DNA of 32,634 nt from Bacteroidales bacterium. GTDB taxonomy: Bacteria; Bacteroidota; Bacteroidia; Bacteroidales; UBA10428. The stretch is from positions 1-32,634 of the forward strand of contig JAFGQO010000061.1 of assembly GCA_016935615.1 (NCBI GenBank), read 5' to 3'. Under the pieces are notes generated by a model. The model was not told the DNA's origin. It ran no database searches and worked only from the letters and a program-made list of their open reading frames with translations. Shown here piece by piece: positions 23,681 to 32,462 of this stretch (within the stretch, counting starts at the first letter, position 1; each line of letters starts with the position of its first letter). A program made the position numbers and the translations under genes.

Positions 23681-25120
23681 ATGCTGTTTAATTCATTAGA
23701 GTTTCTTGTTTTCTTCCCCATCGTAATTGCATTGTACTTTGCATTGCCCCATCGTTTCAGATGGGTGATGCTGTTACTGGCCAGCTATTATTTCTACATG
23801 TGCTGGAATTATACCTACGTTGTACTGATCGTATCAACTACTGTAATTAACTATATTGCCGGCATAGGAATTGCCCGATCACGATCCTCCTTTGTCCGGA
23901 CATTCTACCTGGTCATGGGCCTGGTAACCAGTCTCGGCATTCTCTTTTTCTACAAATATTTTAACTTTTTCGGCGGTAGCATAAATTCGCTTTTTGCTCA
24001 TTTCAATATTTTTTACAGGGTACCTGCCTACAATGTATTGTTGCCGGTTGGGATTTCTTTCTATACATTTCAAACACTGAGCTATACCATTGATGTTTAC
24101 AAAAACCAAAAGACTCCCGAATATCATTTTGGTATTTTTGCCTTGTATGTTTCCTTTTTCCCGCAACTTGTGGCAGGACCAATAGAACGATCAACAAATC
24201 TTCTGCCCCAGTTCTTTGAAAAACACAAATTCAATTACGCCAGGATACGAGATGGTATCTACATTATGGTCTGGGGATTTTTTAAAAAAGTTGTCATTGC
24301 CGACCGTTTGTCGGAATATGTAAATCTCGTGTATGGAGACCCAACCGGGTATGGAAGTATGCAATTGTTAATGGGAACTGTCTTTTTTGCCATTCAGATC
24401 TATTGCGATTTTTCCGGGTATTCCGACATTGCTATCGGTACGGCAAAGATCATGGGATTCTCATTGATGAAAAACTTTAACAGACCTTATTTTGCCAGAT
24501 CTATAGGCGAATTCTGGCATCGCTGGCACATTTCACTTTCCACCTGGTTCAGGGATTATCTGTATATTCCGCTTGGTGGTAACAGGGTGGTAAAAGCAAG
24601 ATGGTATTTCAATCTGTTCATTACGTTCCTGATCAGCGGCCTGTGGCACGGCGCCAACTGGACCTTTGTGATCTGGGGCGCCTTACACGGATTCTATATG
24701 ATCTTTGCTATCTGGACCGGCAAGATAAGAAAAGCATTGAATGACCGGATAGGCATATCCAAATTGCCGGGACTGGAACATTTTATCCAGGTTATCATTA
24801 CAATCCTGCTTTCCTGGTTTGCATGGATCTTTTTCCGGGCAAATTCCCTCCAGGATGCATTCCTGATCATTGAAAGAATATGTAAATTCACTCCTGGAAG
24901 TGATCTGAACCTGTTTTATTTCTCTTCCGATTTTTATGTAGCCCTATCAACCCTAGTTCTTCTTTTTATTATAGAACTCTTTGAAGAAAGGTATGGCCTG
25001 TGGGAAAAGCTTCAGAAAAGCCCGAAGACCTTTAAATGGATCTTGTTGATCCTGGTTATTCTTTCCATATTTATCCTGGGAAAATGGGAAGATATTGACT
25101 TTTTGTATTTTCAGTTTTAG
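23681..25120 (+). CDS. MBOAT family O-acyltransferase (AlgI/DltB/PatA-like)
   Basis: The 479-residue polytopic membrane protein has the features of AlgI-type acyltransferases, which move acetyl groups across the inner membrane for polysaccharide or peptidoglycan O-acetylation. It begins MLFNSLEFLVFFPIVIALYF, typical for the family. The conserved segments FWHRWHISLSTWFRDYLYIPLGGNR (about 277-301) and LWHGANWTFVIWGALHG (about 320-336) carry the MBOAT histidine, and FCDFSGYSDIAIG-like sequence precedes them. It is 11 bases upstream of an SGNH-type partner gene, reproducing the known AlgI-AlgJ/PatA-PatB arrangement. Confidence 0.94.
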   Translation: MLFNSLEFLVFFPIVIALYFALPHRFRWVMLLLASYYFYMCWNYTYVVLIVSTTVINYIAGIGIARSRSSFVRTFYLVMGLVTSLGILFFYKYFNFFGGSINSLFAHFNIFYRVPAYNVLLPVGISFYTFQTLSYTIDVYKNQKTPEYHFGIFALYVSFFPQLVAGPIERSTNLLPQFFEKHKFNYARIRDGIYIMVWGFFKKVVIADRLSEYVNLVYGDPTGYGSMQLLMGTVFFAIQIYCDFSGYSDIAIGTAKIMGFSLMKNFNRPYFARSIGEFWHRWHISLSTWFRDYLYIPLGGNRVVKARWYFNLFITFLISGLWHGANWTFVIWGALHGFYMIFAIWTGKIRKALNDRIGISKLPGLEHFIQVIITILLSWFAWIFFRANSLQDAFLIIERICKFTPGSDLNLFYFSSDFYVALSTLVLLFIIELFEERYGLWEKLQKSPKTFKWILLILVILSIFILGKWEDIDFLYFQF

Positions 25121-25131
25121 ACTTTGAGAAA

Positions 25132-26238
25132 ATGAATGAAAAAGTATTGAAATATTTGATATATCTGGCCGGGATAATATGCCTGTATGCATTTATTTCC
25201 ATTCGCTATCTTCCCTTATTCAATGCTGCACTCAAGGAAGATATCGTGGAGAATTACTGGGATAAAACCAAATTTGGGGAGCTATATTATTTCAGTCATA
25301 TTTTGCATTTCAGAGAGTACGGCTTACCACCTGCCAAAGAAAAATTTGAATATTCAATAAAACATTCATCGATTTCCGATTGTGATATTCTCGCCTTTGG
25401 AGATAGTTTTTTTGAATTTTCACGTCACAAACAAATTCCTGAAAGACTGGCAGATGATTTTAACAAAAAAGTACACTATGTGAATAATGACTTTCCTTTA
25501 GATTATCTGGCCCAGAATAATTACAAAGGTACAAATCCCAAACTGGTGATCTTTGAACGGGTTGAAAGATACATACCGGTTACATTTGAAAATCGACAAA
25601 CTACACACAAAATAGAATGTGAAAAAAAATCATTTCTTCGGAGATCATTCAATTATATTTTGCATAAGGTCTTTTACCCGAAAAGCGAAGAACTTTATGA
25701 CGCCATGCTCAAACGTAGCTATCTGACCACCGGTATATACTCCGTTATATCCACCGTAAAATTTGATCTGTTTCATTATATATCAAAACTGACACCGGTT
25801 TACCGTAAAGATGGTAAGAATTCCTGGCTGTTTTACCACGACCAGGTAAATGATGAAAAAACCAGTTTTTATTACAAGCACACACAGACAGAAATGGACA
25901 GTATATGCAACAATATGGCTGATCTGGCTGAAAAACTGAAAGAAGAATACAATATGGATATGATCTATTTGCCTTTACCTGCAAAATATACATTATATCA
26001 TACAGTAATTAACAACGACAATTACAATGATTTTCTTCCCAGGCTCTATAAGGGGCTGGACAAAAGAGGAGTAAAATATGTTAATGTATATGATGATTTT
26101 ACCAACAGTGATACGATCCTGTATTATCATACGGACAGTCACTGGAATCAAAAGGGAATTGATATGGCATATAAAAAAGTGGTTGCAACCATTCAGGCAG
26201 ACTCAATTTTCAATCATTTTTTAAATCCGAATTTTTAA
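25132..26238 (+). CDS. AlgJ/AlgX-like SGNH acetyltransferase partner of the MBOAT protein
   Basis: The 368-residue protein has one N-terminal membrane anchor (about residues 5-25), with the rest probably periplasmic. It has the SGNH hydrolase marks used by AlgJ/AlgX: GDSFFEFSRHK with Ser92, and DSHWNQKGIDMAYKKV near 335-350 with the catalytic-type Asp-x-His-Trp. Members receive the acetyl group exported by the MBOAT protein and attach it to the sugar chain, or hydrolyse it. It follows the MBOAT gene by 11 bases and precedes the glycosyltransferase by 12, so these form one unit. The overall sequence is divergent and the exact acceptor is unknown. Confidence 0.8.
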   Translation: MNEKVLKYLIYLAGIICLYAFISIRYLPLFNAALKEDIVENYWDKTKFGELYYFSHILHFREYGLPPAKEKFEYSIKHSSISDCDILAFGDSFFEFSRHKQIPERLADDFNKKVHYVNNDFPLDYLAQNNYKGTNPKLVIFERVERYIPVTFENRQTTHKIECEKKSFLRRSFNYILHKVFYPKSEELYDAMLKRSYLTTGIYSVISTVKFDLFHYISKLTPVYRKDGKNSWLFYHDQVNDEKTSFYYKHTQTEMDSICNNMADLAEKLKEEYNMDMIYLPLPAKYTLYHTVINNDNYNDFLPRLYKGLDKRGVKYVNVYDDFTNSDTILYYHTDSHWNQKGIDMAYKKVVATIQADSIFNHFLNPNF

Positions 26239-26250
26239 TACTCAAACATT

Positions 26251-27234
26251 ATGAACCAGGCTAAATCAATTAAAAAGAAACCCCTTGTAAGTATTGCGAT
26301 CCCTGTTTACAATGGTGGTGAGTACTTTGATAAATGTCTTGAAGGTATTTTGAATCAGACCTACCAAAACTGGGAATGTATCATAAATAACAACTGCAGT
26401 GCGGATGATACGCTTCAGACAGCCAATAAATATGCTAAAAAAGATCCGAGGTTTAAAGTTTTCACCAATGAGAATTTCATCTCCATGACCCCAAACTGGA
26501 ATAAAGCCTGCAGCCGAATCAGTGCCGATACAAAATATTTAAAAGTTGTGGGAGCCGATGATTGGCTTTTCCCGGAAAGTATTGAGAAAATGGTTGAGGT
26601 TATGGAAAAGCATCCTTCTGTCGGGATATGTTCTGCCTATCGGCTGAAAGATAAGGAAGTGGAAATGGATGGTTTGGATATATGGGACGGAAATGTCTAT
26701 AACGGGAAGGATATCCTCTACAAACAACTTACCAGAACTCTTGATATTACCGGCTCGAATACAACAGTAATGTTCAGCATTGAACATCTGAAAAAAAATC
26801 CAAGATTTCCGGTAGTTTTTGATGAAACAACCTATCACGAAGACACGGAACTGGAATATGAATTGATGAATATTTCAGACGTTGGTTTCGTATTCCAGGT
26901 GCTTACCTATACTAGACGTCATGCCAAAGCTCATACAATAACAGAAGTATACAGATACAATACCACACTGCAATTTAATGAGAAAGTACTCTGGCAATAC
27001 AAAGGAAATGACAGAAAGCTGAATAAATTGTACCGGGCCGCACGTCTTGATTACGCATACTACCTTTTCTATAAAACCCTGACTTTCGATCGGGCAGCTG
27101 TTCAGTGGCATAAGAAGTACATTGTCAGAAAATTTACATTGTTTGAATTTATAGCGGGGATTATTACGAGGAATAAAATCTCAAAATTATTGATCAGAAC
27201 ATTTCGTAAACTCTTTAGATTAAATAACAAATAA
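26251..27234 (+). CDS. Family 2 glycosyltransferase
   Basis: The 327-residue protein begins its GT-A domain with VSIAIPVYNGGEYFDKCLEG (about 13-32) and the NQTYQNWECIINNNCSADDT segment. The metal-binding Asp pair is in VGADDWLFP near 98-106, and the acceptor-side motif is the HEDTELEYELM stretch near 197-207. No membrane anchor is seen; the basic C-terminus (residues about 285-327) may associate with the inner membrane. Its likely job is to add a sugar to a lipid-linked surface glycan repeat. It is tightly spaced after the acetyltransferase pair and 16 bases before the flippase. Confidence 0.92.
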   Translation: MNQAKSIKKKPLVSIAIPVYNGGEYFDKCLEGILNQTYQNWECIINNNCSADDTLQTANKYAKKDPRFKVFTNENFISMTPNWNKACSRISADTKYLKVVGADDWLFPESIEKMVEVMEKHPSVGICSAYRLKDKEVEMDGLDIWDGNVYNGKDILYKQLTRTLDITGSNTTVMFSIEHLKKNPRFPVVFDETTYHEDTELEYELMNISDVGFVFQVLTYTRRHAKAHTITEVYRYNTTLQFNEKVLWQYKGNDRKLNKLYRAARLDYAYYLFYKTLTFDRAAVQWHKKYIVRKFTLFEFIAGIITRNKISKLLIRTFRKLFRLNNK

Positions 27235-27250
27235 AATAAGAGTCCAGTAT

Positions 27251-28699
27251 ATGGGAATTAAAAAGACTTTTTTTAAGAATGCTGCTGTTTTTAGTGGGTA
27301 TAGTTATATTTCCTGGTTTTTTGACACCCTGATCTCTACAGTCGTCCTGTCTCGTTTCCTGGGTCCTGAAGAATATGGTTTTGTGGCATTAATAAATATT
27401 TTCAGTGGTTTTATTTTGCTTTTTGCAAACACCGGTCTATCTTATGCGATCATACGCAGTGACTATGGTCCGAAGTATCAGCGGATCGTTTTCAGCCTCA
27501 CAGCATGGATCGGTCTTGTATTAGCTCTTTCCATGTGTTTGCTTGCTTATCCTATTACATTGATCTACAGCAATCCTGCATTGTTCTGGCCAACAATAGT
27601 AATTTCTATTCAATTCATTACCAATTCAATGAATATCGTTCCGGTAGCCATTCTTGAAAAAAAGCTTGATTTTAAATATATCGGTTTGATAAACCTTATT
27701 TCAACAATATTTACCATCAGCCTGATGATTGTGATGGCCGTTCTGGGATTTTCATACTGGTCCTTGATTATACCCCTGGTAATAAAGCCGTTGTTCCTTC
27801 ACATATTAATAGAAAAAAAAGTGAAGTTCGGTTTTTATCTATATGGCTGGAAACTTACAAAGTTGGCCATTAAAATGGTCAGAAGCCTGTTGGAGAATTT
27901 TTCTATTTTCAACTTTATTAATTATTTCGCCCGCAACGCGGATAATTTTGCAATAGGTAAATTTTATGGCGAATACGATCTTGGTTTGTATGACAGGGCC
28001 TATAAATTTCTTTATATGGCCAGAAGACTTGTAAATGCAACACTTGGACCGGTATTGCTCCCGAGTTTAATCAATGCGAAATCAAAAGGGGAAGACATCA
28101 AACCCCACTTTCTGGATATTTTAGGCATGTTGAATTTTATTAATATTTTTATTGCTATTCCTCTTGTATTGTTTGCCGAACCTATCGTACTGGTTCTCTG
28201 GGGCAAAGACTGGATAGGTGTTGCCGATTTCATGCCTTATATCGGAGCAATAATACCTTTGCAAACCTTATCAATTGCCGGCATGGACCTATATGTAATT
28301 GAAAAAAAGGAACGGGCTTTGGTTACGCTTGAAATTCCCCTAACCATGATCATGATATTGGGTATCGCGGTTGGTGCCTTTTTTTCCTCACTTCATATTA
28401 TCAGGTTTTATGCTCTCTCTTTTCTTTTAGTACAAACATTAAGTCTGTATCTTGGACACCATAAATTATTTAAATTTACTCTATGGCAGTTATTCAGGTT
28501 TTGGGGTCCTAAAATAATTATAACAGCTTTAATGATCTTCTCAATATGGTTTGGGAATAAAATTATTACGGCTTCATTGTTGCTCATATTTCTATTCGAT
28601 ACTCTTTATTCTCACGGAAAGGATATGAAAAAAATTGTTTTTCTTGTAAAAAGCAAATTATTAAAAAGAGATGAGTTTTCAATTAGAGATCAAAATTAA
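27251..28699 (+). CDS. Wzx-like oligosaccharide flippase (polysaccharide transporter family)
   Basis: The 482-residue protein is almost entirely hydrophobic helices, fitting the 12-14 helix MATE-like Wzx/RfbX flippases that move undecaprenyl-linked oligosaccharides to the periplasmic face. The N-terminal stretch LISTVVLSRFLGPEEYGFVAL (about 27-47) and the segment LGPVLLPSLINAKSKGED near 264-281 are characteristic of the PST group. The C-terminal tail is charged and cytoplasmic. It is the last intact gene of the block starting at 23681. A decayed second copy lies at 30176-31024. Confidence 0.92.
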   Translation: MGIKKTFFKNAAVFSGYSYISWFFDTLISTVVLSRFLGPEEYGFVALINIFSGFILLFANTGLSYAIIRSDYGPKYQRIVFSLTAWIGLVLALSMCLLAYPITLIYSNPALFWPTIVISIQFITNSMNIVPVAILEKKLDFKYIGLINLISTIFTISLMIVMAVLGFSYWSLIIPLVIKPLFLHILIEKKVKFGFYLYGWKLTKLAIKMVRSLLENFSIFNFINYFARNADNFAIGKFYGEYDLGLYDRAYKFLYMARRLVNATLGPVLLPSLINAKSKGEDIKPHFLDILGMLNFINIFIAIPLVLFAEPIVLVLWGKDWIGVADFMPYIGAIIPLQTLSIAGMDLYVIEKKERALVTLEIPLTMIMILGIAVGAFFSSLHIIRFYALSFLLVQTLSLYLGHHKLFKFTLWQLFRFWGPKIIITALMIFSIWFGNKIITASLLLIFLFDTLYSHGKDMKKIVFLVKSKLLKRDEFSIRDQN

Positions 28700-28884
28700 T
28701 TTTTATTCAATAATGCAAAAAGTGCTGCTCGAATAGTAATATCGAACAAAATACTTAAAAGAGGAAAATTCAAGTCTATCCCAAAGAAATGAAGACATAA
28801 ATGCCGCATTGATAGACAACCTGTAACGATATGACATCTTTATCAATGAAAATCACTTTAAGAATTTTCGATTATTGGTTTCGG

Positions 28885-28975
28885 ATGAGTTTAATACTAA
28901 CCGGCTGACGGCTGGCAAGTTAGACTCATTTATCCCGATACGCTGCATTATCGGGATTATTCGCTTCGCTAATGA
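28885..28975. repeat. Palindromic repeat element with CCCGATA hairpin
   Basis: Inverted arms GAGTTTAA and GTTAGACTC flank CCGGCTGACGGCTGGCA, followed by a 9-bp hairpin ATCCCGATA/TATCGGGAT (28932-28957), then TTCGCTTCGCTAATGAG. The CGGCTGGCA and CCCGAT words are also in the palindromic element downstream of the POT gene, so both are likely members of one dispersed family. Confidence 0.55.
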
Positions 28976-29169
28976 GATCACTTTGTTATGTTGTTCGACT
29001 TACAAATTTCAATGCATTTCACTTATGAAATTCAAGTCTCACGAATAAATTCCCGAAAGCAAGGTAAAATGAATAAAGAAATTTTGTTGTTTAATCCTGA
29101 TTGTATATTTTCGTAATCAATTATGAATTTATCTGAGCTTCCTGAGTAAGTTAAAAAAATAACCACGGA

Positions 29170-29175
29170 AAGGAG
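29170..29175 (+). promoter_or_regulatory. Canonical Shine-Dalgarno before the methyltransferase gene
   Basis: AAGGAG lies 11 bases before the ATG at 29187, within GGAAAGGAGAAC. Bacteroidota genes mostly lack SD sequences, as do most of the other genes here, so this stands out and supports a foreign origin of the gene it serves. Confidence 0.6.
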
Positions 29176-29186
29176 AACAACTCAAT

Positions 29187-30110
29187 ATGAGTATTAGGAA
29201 ACCTATCAGGATGGTTGTAAAAGGACTGAAACGATGGCTTCTTGACGAAAACCAAACCTATCCGGAAGTCCCCTTTGATAATCGGGATGATTGGATGCGA
29301 TTCGCATATCTCAAACTGAATCAAGATCCTGTATGTAACAGGAGACCTTGGTATATATGGGGAGTTCTGCAGGGTGCTGCGCTTAGCAAGGTGCTTGGAA
29401 TCGAGCACATCTCCGTTATAGAGTTCGGGGTTGCAGGTGGAGGGGGATTAATTTCATTGGAGAGAGCAGCGGAGCTCACCGAAGAATTGGTTGGCATCAA
29501 AATAGATGTTTATGGTTTTGATACGGGTTCGGGAAACCCAAAGATAATGGATTATCGGGATGTTCCATTTCGATGGTCAGAAGGATACTGGCCGATGGAT
29601 AAACAAAAACTTGAAAAACTGTTACATCGAGCTCAGCTTGTCTTAGGTCACACCAAAGATACAATTCCCGAATTCATCCGCCGTAAGCCGGCTCCGGTTG
29701 CATTTGCCGCGATTGATCTGACGATGTACAGTTCAACTGTCGAAGCCTTGAAGCTGTTCGAAGCAGAATATAGTCTGCTGTTACCGCGTACGTATTGTAT
29801 GTTCCGTTCCCTATTGGGTAGCCGTGGGGATCAGTGCGACTACATTGGAGAGCGGCTGGCCATTCAGGAATTTAATGCCAAGGACACAATGAGAAAACTC
29901 TGCCATATGGATGGTCTCAGGTACTTCGTTCCAAATTATATTAATGAGGGATCATGGCCAGAATTTTTTTATCTTCTCCATATTTTTGACCATCCCTTAT
30001 ATAACAAGCCATCCTCTCTGCGTCAGAGCATTAATATTGATACGGAAGGCAGTGAAGATATCAAGGAAGTTCCTGATACAATTAATGATTCAATCGCAGA
30101 GCAACCTTAA
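29187..30110 (+). CDS. TylF-like class I SAM-dependent methyltransferase
   Basis: The 307-residue protein has a glycine-rich SAM loop VIEFGVAGGGGLIS (77-90), a YGFDTGSG strand 2 segment and IDLTMYSSTVEALKLF near 176-191, resembling the metal-coordinating DxDxYxST region of TylF/MycF sugar O-methyltransferases, though the second Asp is replaced by Thr. It may methylate a surface sugar, by analogy. The gene is visibly more GC-rich than its neighbours, has its own Shine-Dalgarno, and is placed between an intact flippase and a truncated flippase copy, all suggesting recent acquisition. The C-terminal 30 residues are acidic and probably disordered; another frame continues open to 30171 (ending IRKLYHK), so a frameshift near the end cannot be excluded. 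Confidence 0.75.
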   Translation: MSIRKPIRMVVKGLKRWLLDENQTYPEVPFDNRDDWMRFAYLKLNQDPVCNRRPWYIWGVLQGAALSKVLGIEHISVIEFGVAGGGGLISLERAAELTEELVGIKIDVYGFDTGSGNPKIMDYRDVPFRWSEGYWPMDKQKLEKLLHRAQLVLGHTKDTIPEFIRRKPAPVAFAAIDLTMYSSTVEALKLFEAEYSLLLPRTYCMFRSLLGSRGDQCDYIGERLAIQEFNAKDTMRKLCHMDGLRYFVPNYINEGSWPEFFYLLHIFDHPLYNKPSSLRQSINIDTEGSEDIKEVPDTINDSIAEQP

Positions 30111-30175
30111 ATTGTCACCGGATCAGGAGTTGGGAATGCACCAGCTCATTCGCAAACTCTATCATAAGTAGTGCA

Positions 30176-31024
30176 ATTAAGTTCCTAAATAATTCTTTTA
30201 ATTTTGTACCACGTGCATTACTGGGAAAGAAGTTTGAATTCAAATATATTGGCATAGTACGTTTTATTACTGTAACCTTTACAAAATCATTCATGATCAT
30301 TACGGCTGTTTTAGGATGCTCCTACCTGTCATTGATGATCCCGTTAGTAATTCAATCTATTTTCAAATATATTCTGATAGAACGAAGAATAAAATATAGC
30401 CAGAAGACATGTGAATGCCAACCTTGGACCGGTATTGCTTCCGAGTTTAATCAATGCGAAATCAAAAGGTCAAGATATCAAATCCCTCTTTTTGGATATT
30501 TTAGTCATGTTGAATTTTATTAATATTCTTAATGCCATTCCGCTTGCATTATTCGCAGAACCCATCCTATTGATTCTATGGGGCAAAGACTGTATTGACG
30601 TGGCCGATTTTATGCCCTGTATCAAATAGTACCTATGCCAACATTATCGATTGCAGCTATGGAACTATTATGTTATTGAAAAAAAGGAACAGGCTTTGGT
30701 TACACTTGAAATTCCTCTAACCATGACTATGGTATTGGGTATCGCTGTTGACTCCTTTTTTCATTACTTCATATTATCAGGTTTTATACACTTTCTTTCC
30801 TTCTGATACAAATACCCTTAAGCCTGTACTTTAGTCACTATAAATTATTTAAATTTACACCTTGGCAAATATTCAGATTTTGGGTACCTAAAGTGGTTAT
30901 GAAAACCTCAATGATCTTCTCAATATGGTTATATTGTTTGGAAATCTATATATCTGCAGCTCTCTTATTGAAATTCCTTGTATATAATTTTAGGACAGGG
31001 AAAAATATACTGGATATTTATTAA
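30176..31024 (+). pseudogene. Decayed second copy of the Wzx-like flippase
   Basis: Translating piecewise gives a clear relative of the intact flippase at 27251. It starts at the equivalent of its residue 120 (IKFLNNSFNFVP against IQFITNSMNIVP), lacks about 63 residues after ILIERRIKY, resumes at IARRHVNANLG in another frame, then runs through LGPVLLPSLINAKSKGQD. A TAG at 30627 after FMPCIK is followed by further frameshifts (TLSIAAMEL, then YVIEKKEQALVTLEIPLTM), and the sequence ends at a TAA after GKNILDIY. A stretch near 30421-30470 differs from the intact gene at very few bases. The first 119 residues are missing, so it cannot make a flippase. Confidence 0.92.
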
Positions 31025-31190
31025 CTATTTGAATAAGGACAATTGAACAAAAACAGGAATTTTGATTGATTTTTAAATATTCATATTCATAAGATCTGGA
31101 AAACTTTAAAACCATTATAGGTTTTAATCATTATTTTTTTAGAGCTTTATTAAAATAAATTGATAAATAAATGAGTAATACAACTGATTT
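31025..31190. other. AT-rich spacer before the polymerase-like gene
   Basis: This stretch is very AT-rich with no visible gene or terminator. An ATG at 31171 opens a frame of only 18 codons that overlaps the start of the downstream ORF in another frame. Confidence 0.5.
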
Positions 31191-32462
31191 TTGTTTAAAT
31201 CCTTTTCAATTAATAATACTTGGATAATAGTGAACAGATCGATTATAACATATATTCATAATTCCGTAGTAATTCTGATTGTTGTTTCCTATTTTGAGCT
31301 GTTTAAACTGGCTGCAATACCGTCCCCTATAAGATTGTTGAGCCAGATTCTTGCTACCGGGATTATGATATTGCTCATAATAATAAGTATTATTTATCTT
31401 CCAAGACCCGAGATCAAAATGAATTTCTCAACACCAATATTAATACTGCTAATTGCATCAATTCCCAGTATTTTTATTGCTACTATCTATCACCATCAGG
31501 TCATTATAGGATCAATATTAGGCTCAAGAATATTGTTGTTTTACTTGCTTTATTTCTATTTGCATTTTTTTAAAATATCAGTGAAATTTTTAGTAAGGGT
31601 AATTGTTGGAATTGGATTATTGGCTGTAGGTTTATATTACTTACAATTCATTCTCTATCCGAAACACATACTTGATATTCACATTATAGAGGGTCGTGGT
31701 ACGATCAGGTTATTTGTTGCCGGTATGTTATGTACTCAGGCAGCTTATTTTTATTTTCTGAATCAGTTTTTTACTAAAAAGAAATTAACTTATCTTATCC
31801 TTGCATTTTTATCACTTAGTATATTTATTTTGCAGGGAACACGTCAGTTAATCTTTCCACTTGCATTTCTTACATTGATCAGTATATTAGTAACAAAACA
31901 AGTAAAATCCAAATTGCTTGTTTTTACCATAGTATCCCTTTCTGTTGTTGCACTGTTCTTTATTTTTCAAACAATCTTTATAGAACTTACTAAAGTGTCC
32001 TCTTCCCAGGTAGCAAATCTTTCAGAAGGGATAAGACTGAGAGCCGCCGAGTTTTTCCTTACTACATTTATGCCAAATAATCTGGCTTATATTTTTGGAA
32101 ATGGCGATTCAACTCCCGGAAGTGTATACTATCAGAATATGATCCTGTATGCCGTAAAGTATGGTTTTTTCCTCTCGGATATTGGGATAATAGGAGATTA
32201 TGTAAAATATGGTGTTGTATTTATTATAGCAGGGATTGCAATGCTGGTGAAATCTTTGACTATTAAAGTAAGTCCGAAATATCAGTTTTTTAAGTTTTAT
32301 ATTCTGGTTCAATGCTTTACACTGATTGCCGGCTCTGGAATTTTGAGCGGAGTGGACATTATATTATTGATAATCCTGTACATTTTTGACAGAGATCTCG
32401 CAAATCAGATAAAGATAAAATCAGCTCAGGAAGAATATACAGAATTAAGTGTTTCACCTTGA
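31191..32462 (+). CDS. Wzy/O-antigen ligase-like polytopic membrane protein
   Basis: The protein is up to 423 residues, with about 10-12 hydrophobic helices and a larger periplasmic-type loop near 265-320 (SSSQVANLSEGIRLRAAEFF, then IFGNGDSTPGS), the topology of O-antigen polymerases and ligases (Wzy/WaaL). GTRQLIFPLAF near 216-226 is typical of the family. Sequence conservation in this group is low, so polymerase against ligase cannot be decided. The start is uncertain: the frame opens with TTG at 31191 and has GTG at 31230, and no ATG before residue 54. Its place after the flippase fragment suggests it is the polymerase of this glycan locus. Confidence 0.8.
   Translation: MFKSFSINNTWIIVNRSIITYIHNSVVILIVVSYFELFKLAAIPSPIRLLSQILATGIMILLIIISIIYLPRPEIKMNFSTPILILLIASIPSIFIATIYHHQVIIGSILGSRILLFYLLYFYLHFFKISVKFLVRVIVGIGLLAVGLYYLQFILYPKHILDIHIIEGRGTIRLFVAGMLCTQAAYFYFLNQFFTKKKLTYLILAFLSLSIFILQGTRQLIFPLAFLTLISILVTKQVKSKLLVFTIVSLSVVALFFIFQTIFIELTKVSSSQVANLSEGIRLRAAEFFLTTFMPNNLAYIFGNGDSTPGSVYYQNMILYAVKYGFFLSDIGIIGDYVKYGVVFIIAGIAMLVKSLTIKVSPKYQFFKFYILVQCFTLIAGSGILSGVDIILLIILYIFDRDLANQIKIKSAQEEYTELSVSP

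Larger units (their letters stand above)
28700..29186. other. Gene-free gap with palindromic repeat at the edge of a rearranged region
   Basis: I see no gene in these 487 bases. The middle (about 28885-28975) carries a GC-richer palindromic element with CCGGCTGACGGCTGGCA and a hairpin ATCCCGATA/TATCGGGAT (28932-28957), related in words to the element at 10679-10771. The flanks are AT-rich. Confidence 0.6.

Noticed and set aside
29911-30171. 86-codon frame overlapping the end of the methyltransferase gene
   Set aside because: Mostly out-of-frame reading of the methyltransferase. The last 20 residues (ending IRKLYHK) might be a remnant or a frameshifted tail, but the evidence is too thin for a separate call.
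30293-30629. Two short overlapping frames that could be called small membrane proteins
   Set aside because: Both are pieces of the decayed flippase copy in different frames, matching the intact gene at 27251-28699.
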